Positions 1-15,825 of a DNA stretch of 64,000 nt are shown here, in pieces. The position numbers and the translations under genes are program-made. Position 1 is the first letter of the stretch. Each line of letters begins with the position of its first letter. The DNA comes from Erodium maritimum (taxonomy: Eukaryota; Streptophyta; Magnoliopsida; Geraniales; Geraniaceae), in contig OY997596.1 of the NCBI GenBank assembly GCA_963921825.1, positions 1,927,001-1,991,000 of the forward strand, read 5' to 3'. The notes under the pieces are model-generated. The model was not told the DNA's origin, did not search any database, and was given only the letters and a program-made list of their open reading frames with translations.

Positions 1-727
1 ATCGTCCGGTCTTTAATTATTACATTTCTTAATATGTTTTTTTATTGTTACGTCCATCAGGCATTTGAAATCACTATTTTCATAAATCCAACAAAGGTCA
101 CTCCAAAAAAAAACTATGTCGATTTTCTTTTTAGTTTTCACTCCAAATTTAGTTGACTCGATTGAATACAACTAATACTAGTCAAGTTTATGTCGTTTTA
201 CCGTCATAAATTAAAGAGTTGTGAATGTAGAAGCTTAAGACAGCTGAGGTTGAACTGTAAGATGTGTCTTTTTGTGTTTACTTTCTTTTGTTTGGATCCA
301 AAGAGTTATAAGTACAAAGATTAGCAGTCAATCTCCGGCCATCGGCCAACTTTTGTTCACTATCTATATTTTTTTGTTTTGTTTTGTTCAGAGTCTTCTC
401 AAAAATTCAATTATATGTTTTAATAATGGTTTGTAAATGTCGTGGTCCTTCACACACGACCTCTACTCGTGCCCCTCGGGCTACTCTTCCTACGCGCTCG
501 TTCCATCACGTTTTATCTCTATTTGTGTCGCTCATGTTCCTCGTCGCAAAATCATTAGAACGGATGACGAAAAGGAGCGACTTGTTAAGGCATGACTCAA
601 CAATTCGACTGATCTTATCACTGGAGCATCAAAGAGGGACGGAAAGCATTGTTAAGCCGTGCACAACGAATTTAAAGCGAACAAACTCGATCCTCTCAAC
701 ATTCTATATGACCGAAGATAAAAGGGA
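1..727. other. intergenic spacer, no gene recognised
   Basis: AT-rich DNA with no coding signal I can support. Near its right edge a phrase of about 27 bases beginning tatgaccgaagat (about 706-733) is repeated in tandem at about 752-778. The repeat lies next to the left boundary of the following retroposon. Confidence 0.5.
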
Positions 728-752
728 TTCGAGACAAAAGTCACATCCCATA

Positions 753-2513
753 TGACCAAAGATAAAAGGGATTCGAGGCACAACAAGGCTCTCTTGTCCC
801 CGAAGCCCATCCCTAGCCGCCTCCTCTGTGCCCTTCCTTCTCATCGGCGACGTCATCGGCTCCGGCCTGTGATGACGCCGGTAGGGACCTCTGCTTTGGT
901 GTCTCCTTCCGCTGCTCACGTTTCCTTTTCCCCTCCCCCGTTCTGTTTCAGCTCTTCTCGTCGGAGCCTCTCTGTAGATCTGGTCTCGGCTCGGCTTCCT
1001 CCGACGTTGGTGTCCGCCTCAGCGTGTGGGGAAGCTCACCGGAGCTCTACTCTTCTTGCCAGAGTCTCTCTGTGGATCTGGTCGCAGCTCGTCTTCCTCC
1101 AGCGTTGGTGTCAATCTTAGCGTGTGGGGAAGCCCGTCGGAGCTCTGGTGCTGTTTTTCGAGCCAGATCTGACCTTTGTGGCCACCGATCTAGTCGCTCT
1201 TCCTCGTCGTCGAAGGTGGTTGTGGTGGACCGGTGTTTCGTCGTGGTTTGGTCGGACTATTGTAGATCTAGTATACTCCTTTTCATCGCTGCCTTATTCG
1301 AGTTAAGCTCGTCGGGAGCCCGAGCTGGTTGAGGGTTTTCAGGTGCTGCTCTTGGGCTGCAGCATCGTTCTCGTGTTTTGGCAGCACTTCGTAGTCTTGG
1401 AGGAGTTGGGTCGGCGTCGGTTTCGGATTCTGCTGTTTCGGTTCAGGTGCGGCCATTGGTGAGATGTTGTATCTCTTTACTGGTTTCTGCTTCCTGCTTG
1501 AAGATCAGAGCTCGTTATCGGTAGAAATATCGGTCCTCCGTCTTGGGCCTTTTCTCGGTATTGACCGGTTTTAGGTTTGGGAAGGCTAATTTCGAGCTCT
1601 ATCGCCTGTCTCGGTCTCGACGGTGGAGCGTCTCTCGGGTCATTAAAGGTGTCGTGATCCAGCTCTGGCAGTGGGACACGCTTCTTCATCCTTCATGGTG
1701 TAGATCGTTGTGAAGTTGTTCTTGATGCATCTGGTGATTTGTTTTGTTACCTAGCGGTTCGCTTAAGATCTGGTCGTGGGACGCGTTTCTTCATCCATCA
1801 GGTGTTGATCGTCGTGGATTTTGCGGTTCGTCATGGTGTGGTTACTGATATTCCTTTCCCTCAGTTTAAGATTTGTGTCCCTGCTTTGCCCCTTTATCGT
1901 TATCTGTTTGTTATACATCTACTGTCTTCCACCTTGGTTGGTGGTTAGGGTTCGCCGGTTTAAGGTGTTGGTTGCCAGTGAGTGTTTTGGTCATTACGCC
2001 TTTCAGTTGTTTGTTTACATTCAATTTCGGTTTGGGGGTCATTGTATTCGGGTGCGTATCACCCACCGGAACTGTCTTTGTCGCTAGCGGTACTGACCGT
2101 CGACGTGTTAGAGTTCCTCTTCCAGTCTATGTGACAGGTCAAGGGTCTTAATGAGACAGGGTGTTCTACTTTTTTAGGATGTGGGTTGGCAGGATGTCAG
2201 TATCACTTGTGTTTAATGGTTAAAAAATCAGGGTTAAAGACTTTTCCTTTTGTGCGCTTCATGGTTGTAAAATCAGGGTGTTAGATCATCTTCTTTCACT
2301 TGCTTTGTGCTTAATGGTTGTAAAATTTGGGTGTTTTTATACCTTTTCATTATTCATTGTCCACTCCCTCTTGTTGGGATTCATGAGGCTGAGTTGTCGT
2401 ACTAGCGCTTTTCATGGTCTCACTTGTTGGCCTGTAGCTAGACCACACTTTGTACTCCTCTTTGACCTCTTGAGAAATTTTAATTTAAATTTGCATTCGC
2501 TGATAAAAAAAAC
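753..2513 (+). mobile_element. non-autonomous L1/SINE-like retroposon, 1.76 kb
   Basis: The GC-rich body ends in an A-rich tail (gctgataaaaaaaac, about 2500-2513). It is flanked by 28-base direct repeats at 725-752 and 2514-2541, both starting GGATTC and ending CCCATA, with 25 of 28 positions equal; I read these as an aged target-site duplication. No reverse transcriptase or other known domain is visible. A segment of about 98 bp (ctctctgtagatctggtc...) is tandemly duplicated at about 964-1158. The same tail occurs at 37332-37347, so the two probably share a 3' end family. The strand follows from the tail. The exact left boundary is uncertain because a short tandem repeat lies there. Confidence 0.55.
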
Positions 2514-2579
2514 GGATTCAAGGCAAAAGACACATCCCATAAGCCAATGACCAGCTAAACCAACTCAACAATATTACTG

Positions 2580-3110
2580 AGACAAAAGACAATAACTTAT
2601 TCTAAATTTTTGGTCTCACACACTGTGTTACCTAACATTTAAAAATCATATTTACGATATCTAAATTTTTGGTCACAAAGTTCCCTCAGTACTTAAACTT
2701 TTGGTGACAAACTTCAGTCAGTAAAAACTAACTAAAAATACATGAAATGACCATTTTGTCATTTTACATTTGGATTAACTTATGCAATTGATTTGAAAGA
2801 CTGTTTTTGTTATTATTTAGTTAACTTATTTTATTATTATATAGTTTTTTTTTCTTTCTCAAATGAAGATAATATGATAATTTCCTTTACACAATTTATA
2901 AGGTCTCAATGAGTAAGGGAAAAATCGACAATTCACAATCTATTTTAAAGTTAAATGGATCAAATGACTAACGGAATGAATCATTCCATCCCTTTTTACT
3001 AAAGAAGTTTGTGATAAATGTTTCTTTGAGTATCGTAAATATGATTTTTAAACGTTCGGTAGCACAACGTGTGCGATCAATATTTTAGGGTAAGTTACTG
3101 TCTTTTGACT
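2580..3110. mobile_element. Mutator-type foldback MITE, 9-bp target duplication
   Basis: Terminal inverted repeats of about 130 bp: the left end reads AGACAAAAGACAATAACTTA and the inverted right end AGTCAAAAGACAGTAACTTA. It is flanked on both sides by the 9-bp sequence ATATTACTG (2571-2579 and 3111-3119). Long TIRs, a 9-bp duplication and no coding capacity are typical of non-autonomous Mutator-like elements. It lies about 30 bp beyond the preceding retroposon. Confidence 0.75.
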
Positions 3111-3119
3111 ATATTACTG

Positions 3120-3595
3120 CGGGTAGCACAGCGTGTGCGACCAGTTCCCATTTATTTCTTTCGATATCCTGCTGACTGACGATTTACAAAACCACCTCTA
3201 TACACCCGACTGACGATTCGAATGAACGTGACGAAGACTCACAGGAGATAAAGTTGAAATTTCAAATAACACTGTGGATGCTCCAAGCTTGAACAATTAG
3301 AAGATGCATGAATTAGCTTTGGTTCTAATCAACTGATGTTGAAGACTCAACTAAACAGACAGAAATTTTCTATTCACACTTTCTCAAGATCAAGTTGCTC
3401 CTATTCTCAACTAACTAATTTATTGCTTTTTTTTTTGAAGAAAACTAATTTATTGCTTGATGTACAAGAAATAATAATTTTCGATGAATAATACCCTGTT
3501 CTTCTGGGACCTCCCTAATAATTATATTTAGTTCAACTTGAACTTAATTATAACTCAATAATTTCAAATTTATACATTCCTCATGATTTGTTTAT
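3120..3595. other. intergenic spacer with a possible MITE-end remnant
   Basis: No gene. At about 3268-3283 the words cactgtggatgctcc resemble the right terminus of the Harbinger-type MITEs found at 17337-17350 and 39582-39595, but no left end is seen. Confidence 0.35.
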
Positions 3596-4079
3596 GGGAA
3601 AATTACATCTAACTGTCCTAATCTTTTCAGATTTCATTTCCATTATTCTAATTTTTTTGTCTCACCTCACTACCTTTAGATTGAGTTTGTATCACTTTAG
3701 TACCCGTTGTTAACTTTTCGTCTATTTTTGGGCGGAAAATCGTCATGTGCCTGACACGTGACCCAAATAGTTCTAAAAATGTCGAAATTGCCTCTCAAAT
3801 CATTTCTAAATTCTTCCTCCTAACAAATTATGTTTGATTCAATAGACTAATTTAGAAGGATTTGGGATTGAATTGAGGAACAATTTCGATATTTTTCAAG
3901 AACTATTTGAATCATGTGTCAGGCACATGACGATTTTCCGTCCAAAAATGAATGAAAAGTTGACGATGAGTACTAGAGTGATACAAACTCAATTTTAGGG
4001 TAACGAAGTGAGTAAAAATATTTTTAAGATAATGAAAATAAAATCCGAAAAGTTCAAGATAGTGATATGGAATTTATTC
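3596..4079. mobile_element. Mutator-type foldback MITE, 484 bp
   Basis: Imperfect inverted repeats of roughly 200 bp. The left arm contains gacggaaaatcgtcatgtgc-like sequence at about 3730-3755 and its inverse is at about 3915-3945. The flanking 9-bp duplication TTTGTTTAT is exact (3587-3595 and 4080-4088). No ORF. The inner arm motif (catgtgc, cacatgac) recurs in the larger Mutator-like element at 25799-27339, suggesting a related family. Confidence 0.75.
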
Positions 4080-4088
4080 TTTGTTTAT

Positions 4089-4745
4089 TTAAACGTTTCA
4101 AGATACGCTTTCATGCATGTTATTGAGTACATACTTTAATAATCATTGAGATGCTTGTAAAGGACTCCTACTTCTGGTCAATCTGCTAAAATCCCCAAAC
4201 CATCCAAGTTAATGCTTGATAATGATGTATATGCAACAATAATTTTTAATTTTATAATCCTCAATTATCTGATAAAAATATTTATTTCTTCTACTCTCAC
4301 TAAAAAAGTTCAACTTGCAACTTTTTTTTTTTGAGTGGAACTTGCAACTTTCTTATAACTCACTAATTTATAATTCATATAATTCTCATGATTTGTTTAT
4401 TTGAAGATTTTGAAGCATGCTTCTATGCATATTATAGATATATACTATAATACTTATTGAGATAATTGAGGATTCAATTTTATGGAGGCTAACATAACAT
4501 CACCAAGATATAAAAATCCTAATTAAGAAACACTGTCACCTTTCTCATAAAGATATATAAAAAAAACATAAAAAGAAGCTGCAGAAGAACACAAGTATGC
4601 TGAACAATTACAGGATCTGAAGATCTATCCAGATAGAGAATACAGAACTATTTCATGATCCTTGTTTCACCTAAACTATCATCTCCTACCTCCAAGCATG
4701 AACACATTCAAAATATACCCAGAAAGAACCTGTTTCTCACATCTC
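4089..4745. other. AT-rich spacer and 3' flank of the RIN1 gene
   Basis: No gene. It should contain the 3' UTR and polyadenylation region of the minus-strand RuvB-like 1 gene, which ends at 4746. A short phrase (caacttgcaacttt) is locally duplicated around 4310-4350. Confidence 0.45.
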
Positions 4746-8761
<4,016 letters not shown>

Positions 8762-8763
8762 CT

Positions 8764-8935
8764 CTCTCCTTCTCGCTCGAGCTCTCTTGCGTTTGTGGCT
8801 TCTTCAGAAGAAACTGCTTTGTTTTGTGTTTCAGAGGAATATTGGAAGAAGAAGAAGAAGAAGAAGATAACTAGGCCTAGGGTTACGTTTAAATGGGCTA
8901 AGTTTTTGTCATTAATCGTACTAGGCCCATCTGGC
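8764..8935 (-). promoter_or_regulatory. RIN1 leader and promoter with site II motifs
   Basis: Reading the minus strand upstream of the ATG: a CT-rich leader, a CTT microsatellite (8849-8868), a TAACCCTAG telo-box-like word (about 8876-8884), TGGGCC (8924-8929 on minus) and a TGGGCT word on the plus strand (8894-8899). TGGGCY site II elements with telo-boxes are typical of plant genes for growth and ribosome biogenesis, fitting a RUVBL1 gene. The transcription start is not determined. Confidence 0.5.
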
Positions 8936-10190
8936 AAATCCATTCCATCAAACCCATTTAAAAAAGAAAACGATGATGAAGACTGTCGTAGGGGGAGATC
9001 TGTGACCAGGTCGGAGAGCGTCTCTCTCTTCTTTTTTCTCTCTTTCCGCCGAACGAAATGGGGTTGGGTTGTGTCTCAGCGATGTAAAAGTTCCCGTCTG
9101 TAGACGTTTAGGCCCCGCCTAGGCGTTGAAATGGGCTCTGCCGACCGATTTATCCTCTCATGCCGTTCTAGGCCGTTTGAGGAGAATATGGCCGATTAAT
9201 CACCGACCTGGCCGATTCATCGCCGCCTGACCGATTAATTGACCGGGTCGGTCAGGCGTCGGGTCGGATTCGTAATTAAAAAAAACAGTTTCTAATCTTT
9301 TTCAAACCAAGGGAGACCTTAAAATTATGCTAGTTTAGTTGGTAAATGACACTTTGTTCAAGTGTTACAACTTGAGTTTGATTCACGCTAATAATCTTTT
9401 TTGTTTATTATTTTTTAAACATATAAAGTGTACAAGTCTGTGCTAATTGAGTTGATAGAATTATATTTAGGGAAATTTTCATTTTACCACCCTGGCAAAC
9501 ATTTAATTTCAGTTTGATATCTTGACATAAATTTTTATCAGTTTCATACCCTAACCAAACTTTTAATTTCACTTTCATAATCAGCCGGGTAAAATGTCCA
9601 AAATACCCCTAACTATTACTCAAATTTTCAAACTCATGTCATTGGTTCAGAATTTGAAAATAAGTGAAATGACAATAATACCCTTCATTGTTAAGGTGTT
9701 AAAATGAAAATTTCACTACTTTTATAAAAAAATCAGTTTTTTTTTATAAATTCAATTTTTATTTAAGAAAATTATTTCTATTTTCAAAAATTCGGATTTT
9801 AATTTTAAAAATACATTAAAAAAATCAGATTTTATTTTTAAAAATTCAGTTTTTAATTAAAAAAATCAATTTTTTTATTTTTAAAATAATTGTTTATATT
9901 TTTTATTTCAAAAATCAAAAAATTATTATTTAATTATTATTTTTTTCTTTTTTCTATCCAAAACCCTTTTTCTCTCTTCATATTTCTCTCTCTCTCTCTC
10001 TAAAAGTCCCAAATCTACAGATTTTCATCTTCCCAAATCTCGCTGGGGCGGAGCGGGAAGTCGGTGGTGGAGGTGGGGTGAAGCACGTGACTTGCACCGA
10101 AGGCGCTGCTGCTTCCGTGGCTTTGGTCGCGGCCATGGATATGAGCATGGATGCTGGGTATTATTGTCATTTCACTTATTTTAAGACACA
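8936..10190. other. spacer with GC-rich repeat and Mutator-like remnant
   Basis: 9111-9270 is a GC-rich block with repeated words such as ccgattaat and gccgatt; its class is unknown. From about 9470 the sequence opens gggaaattttcattttacc and becomes very AT-rich. A 26-bp segment around 9665-9690 (agtgaaatgacaataataccc) recurs inverted at about 10157-10183, suggesting the arms of a broken foldback or Mutator-like element. A CT microsatellite lies near 9987-10001. No gene is supported. Confidence 0.4.
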
Positions 10191-10727
10191 CCAGTCGGTA
10201 TCGCCATTCTGAGGAAGCCTTCCACTGGGTGCTCACTATTGCCCATCTAAACTAGGAAGAACCCTGAAATACTCCCTCCGGAGGAGAGAAGGCCCGATAG
10301 GGCGGAGGCGAGGCTCGTAAAACGGTCTCCCTGGTCTCCATGAGACCGTTAGGGCCGAGTGGTGTCCCAGAGGAGCCACATCCTGGCCCCTAGGGGATGG
10401 ACAATATTTATCCCCCAACCTCTACCTTTCCGGATGACTGTTAAGACAATACAGGTCTGTTCAAGTCGAGACGAGGAAGTCTTCTGGATTTACAACGCCA
10501 ATCATCGAAAGAATAGAGACCCGCCCCCTAAATTATTCCCTGATAATATTGGGAATCTCACTATAAGATTAGTGTTCGGACCGTTACCGATATCTCACCG
10601 AAAGACCAGTGCTCTGACCGTTACAGAAACTTTATCTCATCCTTTTACAATTCCCCTACCGTATGATCATCTTGATTTTTCCATTCCTGAATCAATAAAA
10701 TTTCATAATATATGCTCAGAAAAAACT
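10190..10727 (+). mobile_element. 5'-truncated copy of GC-rich retroposon family R1
   Basis: Shares with 32900-33290 the ordered words gagccacatcc, caacctc, tcaagtcgagac, ggattt-caacg, aaccaccccct-like, ataagattagtgtt and the tail aataaaatttcat...aaaaaa. It therefore has the same orientation and 3' end as the complete copy at 31930-33290. The left boundary is approximate and no target duplication was identified. Confidence 0.5.
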
Positions 10728-11009
10728 TTAAACATTTTTAAAATCAAACTCAAACTCGATTCGCAAGTGACGAGCTAAATATCTAACCAATCGAACTTAA
10801 ATTACTCAGTGTCACCCTACCTATTCATTCACATATGTAAACTTTATTTATATTACACATTCAAAAGTACAAGTCCAAACATCTACAAAAAAACATAAAC
10901 TAACATACCCATTTTATTGATTTACTCAATAGATAAAACAAAGTGAGCACCACTACATGAAATGATCATCAACATTCTGAATCATCACTCACTCTGGTTT
11001 TCTCAATCC

Positions 11010-14000
11010 TCATTCAGTGGCCTTGCCTTTGCGCCTGCTGCTGCTGCTATTACCCGTCTCCAGGAGGTAACAAACCATGGAGTCCACGTCATCTCCGAAT
11101 ATGCTATAAGCCTCAATCGCCTGTAGATAGCTGAACCCCATCGACAGCACCATCCTCATGCCGCTGCTGAGGCCCGCATCCTGCCCGTTCTTCTGCACCT
11201 TCCCTGCATCGATCGTTTCGCTTCCTGACGGCCCTGCACAATCAGGACCGTTCATCGATCGTCAGAAGAATATACAAGTTTCAAGTTTACAGCTAGGCAT
11301 CGGCGGCCAATGACAGATATATGTTTCAAAACGGTCCTATACTGTATCAGAATATGTGCCTATGGATAATTGCAGATAGGTAGCACAAATTATGCATCAT
11401 TTTAAAGCTCCTTCAACTTTCATTTTTTCTCACATTGCTAAAACAGATCAATCTGCAGCTATTTTTCAAAGTGAAAAGTCCAGAATACGCTTCATTATCC
11501 ATCAAATTTGACACGTAGTGGCAGATATTTTAGACTTCTCACTTTGAAAAGCAGCTCTTTCTCGCATCCCAAAAAATGTCATGGCACAGGTAATTTTCAA
11601 AGTAAAACGTCTGGAATGCCCTTCAGTATTCATCAAATTTGACCAATGCTGAAGGGTATTCCAGACATTTCACTTTGAAAACCAACTCTTTCTCACATCG
11701 TTAAAAAGGTCATTAAGTTGAAAGCCTGAAACACCCTTCACTATTTATCAAATTTGACAAATAGCAAAGAGTATTCCAGACTTTTCACTTTCAAAACTAG
11801 CTCTCCCCCAACTTCAATTTTTCCAGACTTTTCACTTAAAAACTAGCTCTTCCCCAACTTTCATTTTTTCCACACCGTTAAGAATGGTCACTGTATGATT
11901 GTTTTTCAAAGTGAAATGTCTAAAATACCCTTCACTATTTGTCGAATTTGAACAGGTGACAACTTTGACTTTGAAACCTACATGCATTTATCCCTACTTT
12001 TGACTGTTACCGTGAGCACAAGTCTTGCCATTTAAGCATACAAAACCGTTATGGAACTAGAAAACGGGTGAATCACTTACTAGCACCAGAAGATGAAGGT
12101 TCGGCCTTGGAGGTAGATGATTCTCTCCGGCCAAGTTGCTGCTTAAGCTTGTCATCAGCAAGATACTCTGCCCGAGAAGCTTCCATCACCATGCGCTCAA
12201 TTTCCTTCTCTGTGAGCTCCAGATCAGAGTAGAGTCGGCCCTCAGCTAGAAGCGCCTGTTAATGGAAAAGGGAGTTCAATAAGTCATAACGTTTCTGTAA
12301 AAAGTAGGGATGATAGTAAATAAGTACTCTGAGGTATTCCTTTTTGCAACTCGTAACCCTCTTCTGTGATAATTGCAAAGAAGTACCTGAACTTGTCTTA
12401 TTGTTGCAATTTGTATAAAAAAATGACGATTTGACCCTTTCAATTTAGATTTTTTTTAAAGTAAAAAAATCCAAATATTCATATCCCTTAATTTCCTTCC
12501 TTTTTGTACCTTCCAAGGAGTAAGAAATTTACGGGATATGAAATTTTGGATTTTCACTGAATATTTTTAAATTTTGAATTTTCAAGGGTAGAATCATCAT
12601 TTTGAAACAAAAAAAAACACACAAAGTGCAACAAAAAGACAAATTCAAGGTACATTTTTTGCCATTATAAAAGAAGAGGGCTACAAATTCCAAAACGTGA
12701 ATACCTCAAGGTACTTTTTAGCAATTATCTCTAAAAAGTATCCAACGTTGTATCAAAGATACTTGCATTATCAATCTGCTGGTCTTGTTGAGCTTTAATA
12801 GCAGCTTTGATTTGATCTTTATCAACATTTGTCTGCAGATATACCGAGCACCAAGAAGATCAAAGGAAAATTAGATTCTATGAAGATAATAATGAAATGA
12901 CGTTAAGCCGAAACAAATAAAATCATTGGGTCAAAGACATACCCCCCTAAGACAGCTGAAGCCAAGCCCGGCACCAACTGTGGCTCGACGTGGATCAACG
13001 AGAGAGTTGTAATGATTCCCATGATGAAAACTTAGCCTTATGGGTGGTGTGTCAGTGTCATAGCTTCCGTGAAAAATGTTGATTGGTTCTGCGTTTATTA
13101 ATATTATAAAAACTTAGCTCACACCGAGAGGCAAAATTAAATTAGTTACAATGAAGAAAAATAACTATGGGGAAATGCAGAAAATAACCCTCACGTTTGA
13201 GATTTTGGCAACTTCTGTCCCTAAAGGATAAAGTTATTCCACTTGTAGCCCCAGAGTTTTATTTTTTTTGCACCGTTAGTGAAAAGTAATGGATTTCATC
13301 CAAAATAGGTCATGTGCCATGACCTCAAAGTTGTTTAAAACACCACTTAAACGGTTATACCGTACATGAAAAAGGAACGTTTGAAAAAAAAATCCCCCTC
13401 GAGTATGACATTTTGGCAATTTGTTACCAAGAACTAATCAAGGGAATGGGGCTAATTAAGTAATTTCATCGATTTTTTTTAACTAGGTGATAAATGGAGC
13501 AAAACTATGAAAGTTCAGGGGTACAAATTGCAAGATTTTTTTCTTCAGCGTACAAGTTGCAAAAAACGCACACATGAGGGAAGTTTTGGCAATTTTCCCA
13601 TAGAACTACTTTATTTTTGCAAATAAGAACCTGAGCTGTAGGAATAAATGTGAATAGGTCGATTGTACATCTCAGATAAAGCTTGGATCTCCACGTTGTT
13701 TCCATAGACCTGTCACAGCAGGATAAAATTTGATGTGTTTTCAGATATATGTTGGAAAGCTAAATTAGTGTGCCATGTATGGACTGTGTCTATGACAACA
13801 TCTGACCATGAAAATGGGGTTAATTACACCTAACTGCACCTATGTTCAAATGTTTTCACTAAGGTACACCTAAGTTCCAAATTTGTTTTGCAGCTACCCT
13901 AGGTTTCAGAAAGTTTCAAGTAACTCCTTTTCGTCAGAAAATGAGGAAAATGCCCTCGATCCTAATCTCAAAATAGACTATAACTACCCAAAACATGTTG

Positions 14001-15825
14001 ATAAGATATAAAGAAATGGCTATGTATGTGTAAAAAGACTACTTAAAAGTAAAAACTGTTAAAAAGGCAAAAAATGAGCATTTCTTTAAATTAGTTTTAC
14101 GAAAGAGCTATGTGAATTTTTTGAAACCTCGGGTAGCTGCAAATCGAATTTGAAACCTAGGGGTTGCTAGGTGAAATAGGTGTAATTAAGAAGAAAAAAA
14201 CGGCATACCTTATCTCTTCTCTTCCTCTTACAATAAGAAGTGAAGCCTTCTGTTATAAATTGAGAAAAGTGATCTCTTTCTCGTTCCTGAAGGATTAAGG
14301 ATAGGTGAAGTAACCATTGAATAGGAAGACCAAACATCAATGGCAAAAAAAGCATAAGAACCAGTTCAGAAAATGTAGGAGCCACTTTAATGTGGATGTT
14401 ATTGACATTTAATTACATGTATATATCCTTACAGATACACACAAAGACACAAAGATATCATTTTCAGAGATACAAATGCTAAAAGAAACACAAAGACACA
14501 CAGATATCATTTTCAGAGATAAAAATGCTGAAAGAAAGGCCTCCAAAATCTATACAAACCACATGTTGAAGCATGAAACCAAAGTCTAACCATTAAGGAG
14601 ATAAATACAAGCAAAGGAAAGAACTATGCATTAAACCAGGTATGGTTCTTGGAGTCAATCAAATGACTAAGTCATAAGCACCAGAGATGATTAAGTAGTA
14701 AACCAGAGATGGTTCTTGGAGTCAATCAAATGAAAGAACTATACATACCATATAATCTATGCACATTTGTCTGATTAAGTCATAAGCATCCGAGTCCCCA
14801 TACACTTGATCTCCAACAGCACGAAATAGACAGTTCCCATCCTCCAACATTCGCTTTACTTCTAACCCTTTTGCCCTTCTGATATCAATCTCGAATTGGC
14901 GTTCTCTTTCCTGAAATAGATCAAAAGAGCCAATTTTTACAAAAAAATATATATATATTGTAAACAAAGAAATTGCTCATATCAAGGTGAGATTAAGATG
15001 GCACCTCCCAAACTGGAATTAACTCCAATTGGCTTTCATATATTGCACATATGGAAGTAAAAATAATAATAGAACAAACATGTCTAGTCCTAGTTGAGAA
15101 AAAAAAAACTATGACTAGACAATTTGGGCATGTCAAATACTTACTATATCATCATATGAAGACCCCAAGTGAGGGTTCTGCTCATCGGCACTATTGTACC
15201 CCTCATTATCACCATGTGATCTTGGAGAAGAAGGGCGTGATTCAGTCGAGGAAGTCCTAGTGGAAACAACAGGCCACGCAACTGCTCTTCTGGTTGACCC
15301 AATTCGCACAGCATTTGAAGCGCCGGAAGAAGATTTCCTTAAACTTGAAGTTTCTCTTGTAGGTTTTGGAGGCGGGATAGGAGGAGGAGGCGGGTATGTA
15401 ACAATGGGAGAAGACTTACAAGTTGAGCCCTCATTTTCACCTGTTATTGTCTCTCTCTCTGAAACCCTCAAACCATCCAATCCTCTTAGCAATTCCTCTG
15501 AACTCATACCATCTTCACTACATACCTTCTCACCACCAACATTATCAATACTCAAACTCTCGTTCCTATTACCATGAAAGGTTTCCATAGAAACGTCATC
15601 GCTTTTCACAGCCTTATTATCACTACTCTCATAGTTCTCCAAAAGCTCATCTGTTACAACATGTTCGTGCACCTCCTCCCCGATTTCCTCCTCCTTCTCA
15701 CCCGAAGGAGCCTGAGGAGCAGCTGCATGTGGCTCAGTTCGACCAGAAGAAGACCCGGGCAAGGAAGAAGGGGTAGACCTGCTCTGGTTCGAAGAAGAAC
15801 CACGCTGAACTAAAATCCGAGTCAT
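11010..15825 (-). CDS. OTLD1: OTU-domain deubiquitinase, OTLD1/OTU6 type, 536 aa
   Basis: Coding exons on minus: 15145-15825, 14749-14910, 14209-14286, 13631-13709, 12943-13088, 12767-12832, 12081-12255, 11010-11233; 1611 nt, frame closed. A long acidic/Ser-rich N-terminus starts MTRILVQRG as in Arabidopsis OTLD1, with a polyproline stretch near residues 145-160. The OTU cysteine protease fold follows: D251-G-N-C254 in EDGNCLFRA gives the nucleophile, and H359 in HGNHYN is the expected general base. A UBA-like C-terminal segment (SMGFSYLQAIEAY, about 490-521) precedes a basic tail RRKGKATE. Family members remove ubiquitin; Arabidopsis OTLD1 acts on histone H2B together with a histone demethylase (from memory). 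Intron 6 uses a GC donor (AAT|gcaagt), needed to keep frame into ALLAEGR. All introns are rich in foldback repeats. Confidence 0.95.
11395..11970. repeat. nested tandem and inverted repeats in OTU intron 7
   Basis: A unit of roughly 170 bp recurs at least three times. Each contains cacttTGAAAAcc-like sequence, ccttcactatttatcaaatttga and its near-inverse, so every unit can fold on itself (for example around 11600-11690). It ends near cacttcaaagtgaa-type words at about 11930. Probably foldback MITEs amplified in place. Confidence 0.55.
12307..12731. mobile_element. Mutator-type foldback MITE in OTU intron 6
   Basis: An exact 9-bp duplication TAAAAAGTA flanks it (12298-12306 and 12732-12740). 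Arms contain gaggtattcc...gcaact and the inverse ...caaggtactttttagcaattatc. It is the best delimited member of a family also seen at 6711-6855, 25240-25490, 61575-61710 and 62282-62540. It lies entirely within the GC-AG intron. Confidence 0.75.
13155..13605. repeat. foldback repeat in OTU intron 4
   Basis: Left end GGGGAAATGCAGAAAATAAC and inverted right end GGGAAAATTGCCAAAACTTC, with matching inner words (accctcacg against catgaggg; acaagttgcaaaa). The flanks do not give a clean 9-bp duplication. No ORF. Confidence 0.5.
13816..14193. repeat. foldback repeat in OTU intron 3
   Basis: Left end GGGGTTAATTACACCTAACT and inverted right end CTTAATTACACCTATTTCAC. Inner arms share gcagctaccc and its inverse gggtagctgc. 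It sits directly beside exon 3. No clean target duplication seen. Confidence 0.5.
14442..14735. repeat. short direct repeats in OTU intron 2
   Basis: A phrase of about 50 bp containing agatatcattttcagagat occurs twice in tandem (about 14442-14538). A second phrase, ggttcttggagtcaatcaaa, occurs at about 14645 and 14711. Confidence 0.55.

Noticed and set aside
15003..15043. a small extra OTU exon reading YESQLELIPVWE
   Set aside because: The only AG acceptor gives a 28-nt exon that breaks the frame, and direct joining of SSYDDI to ERERQFE matches the family.
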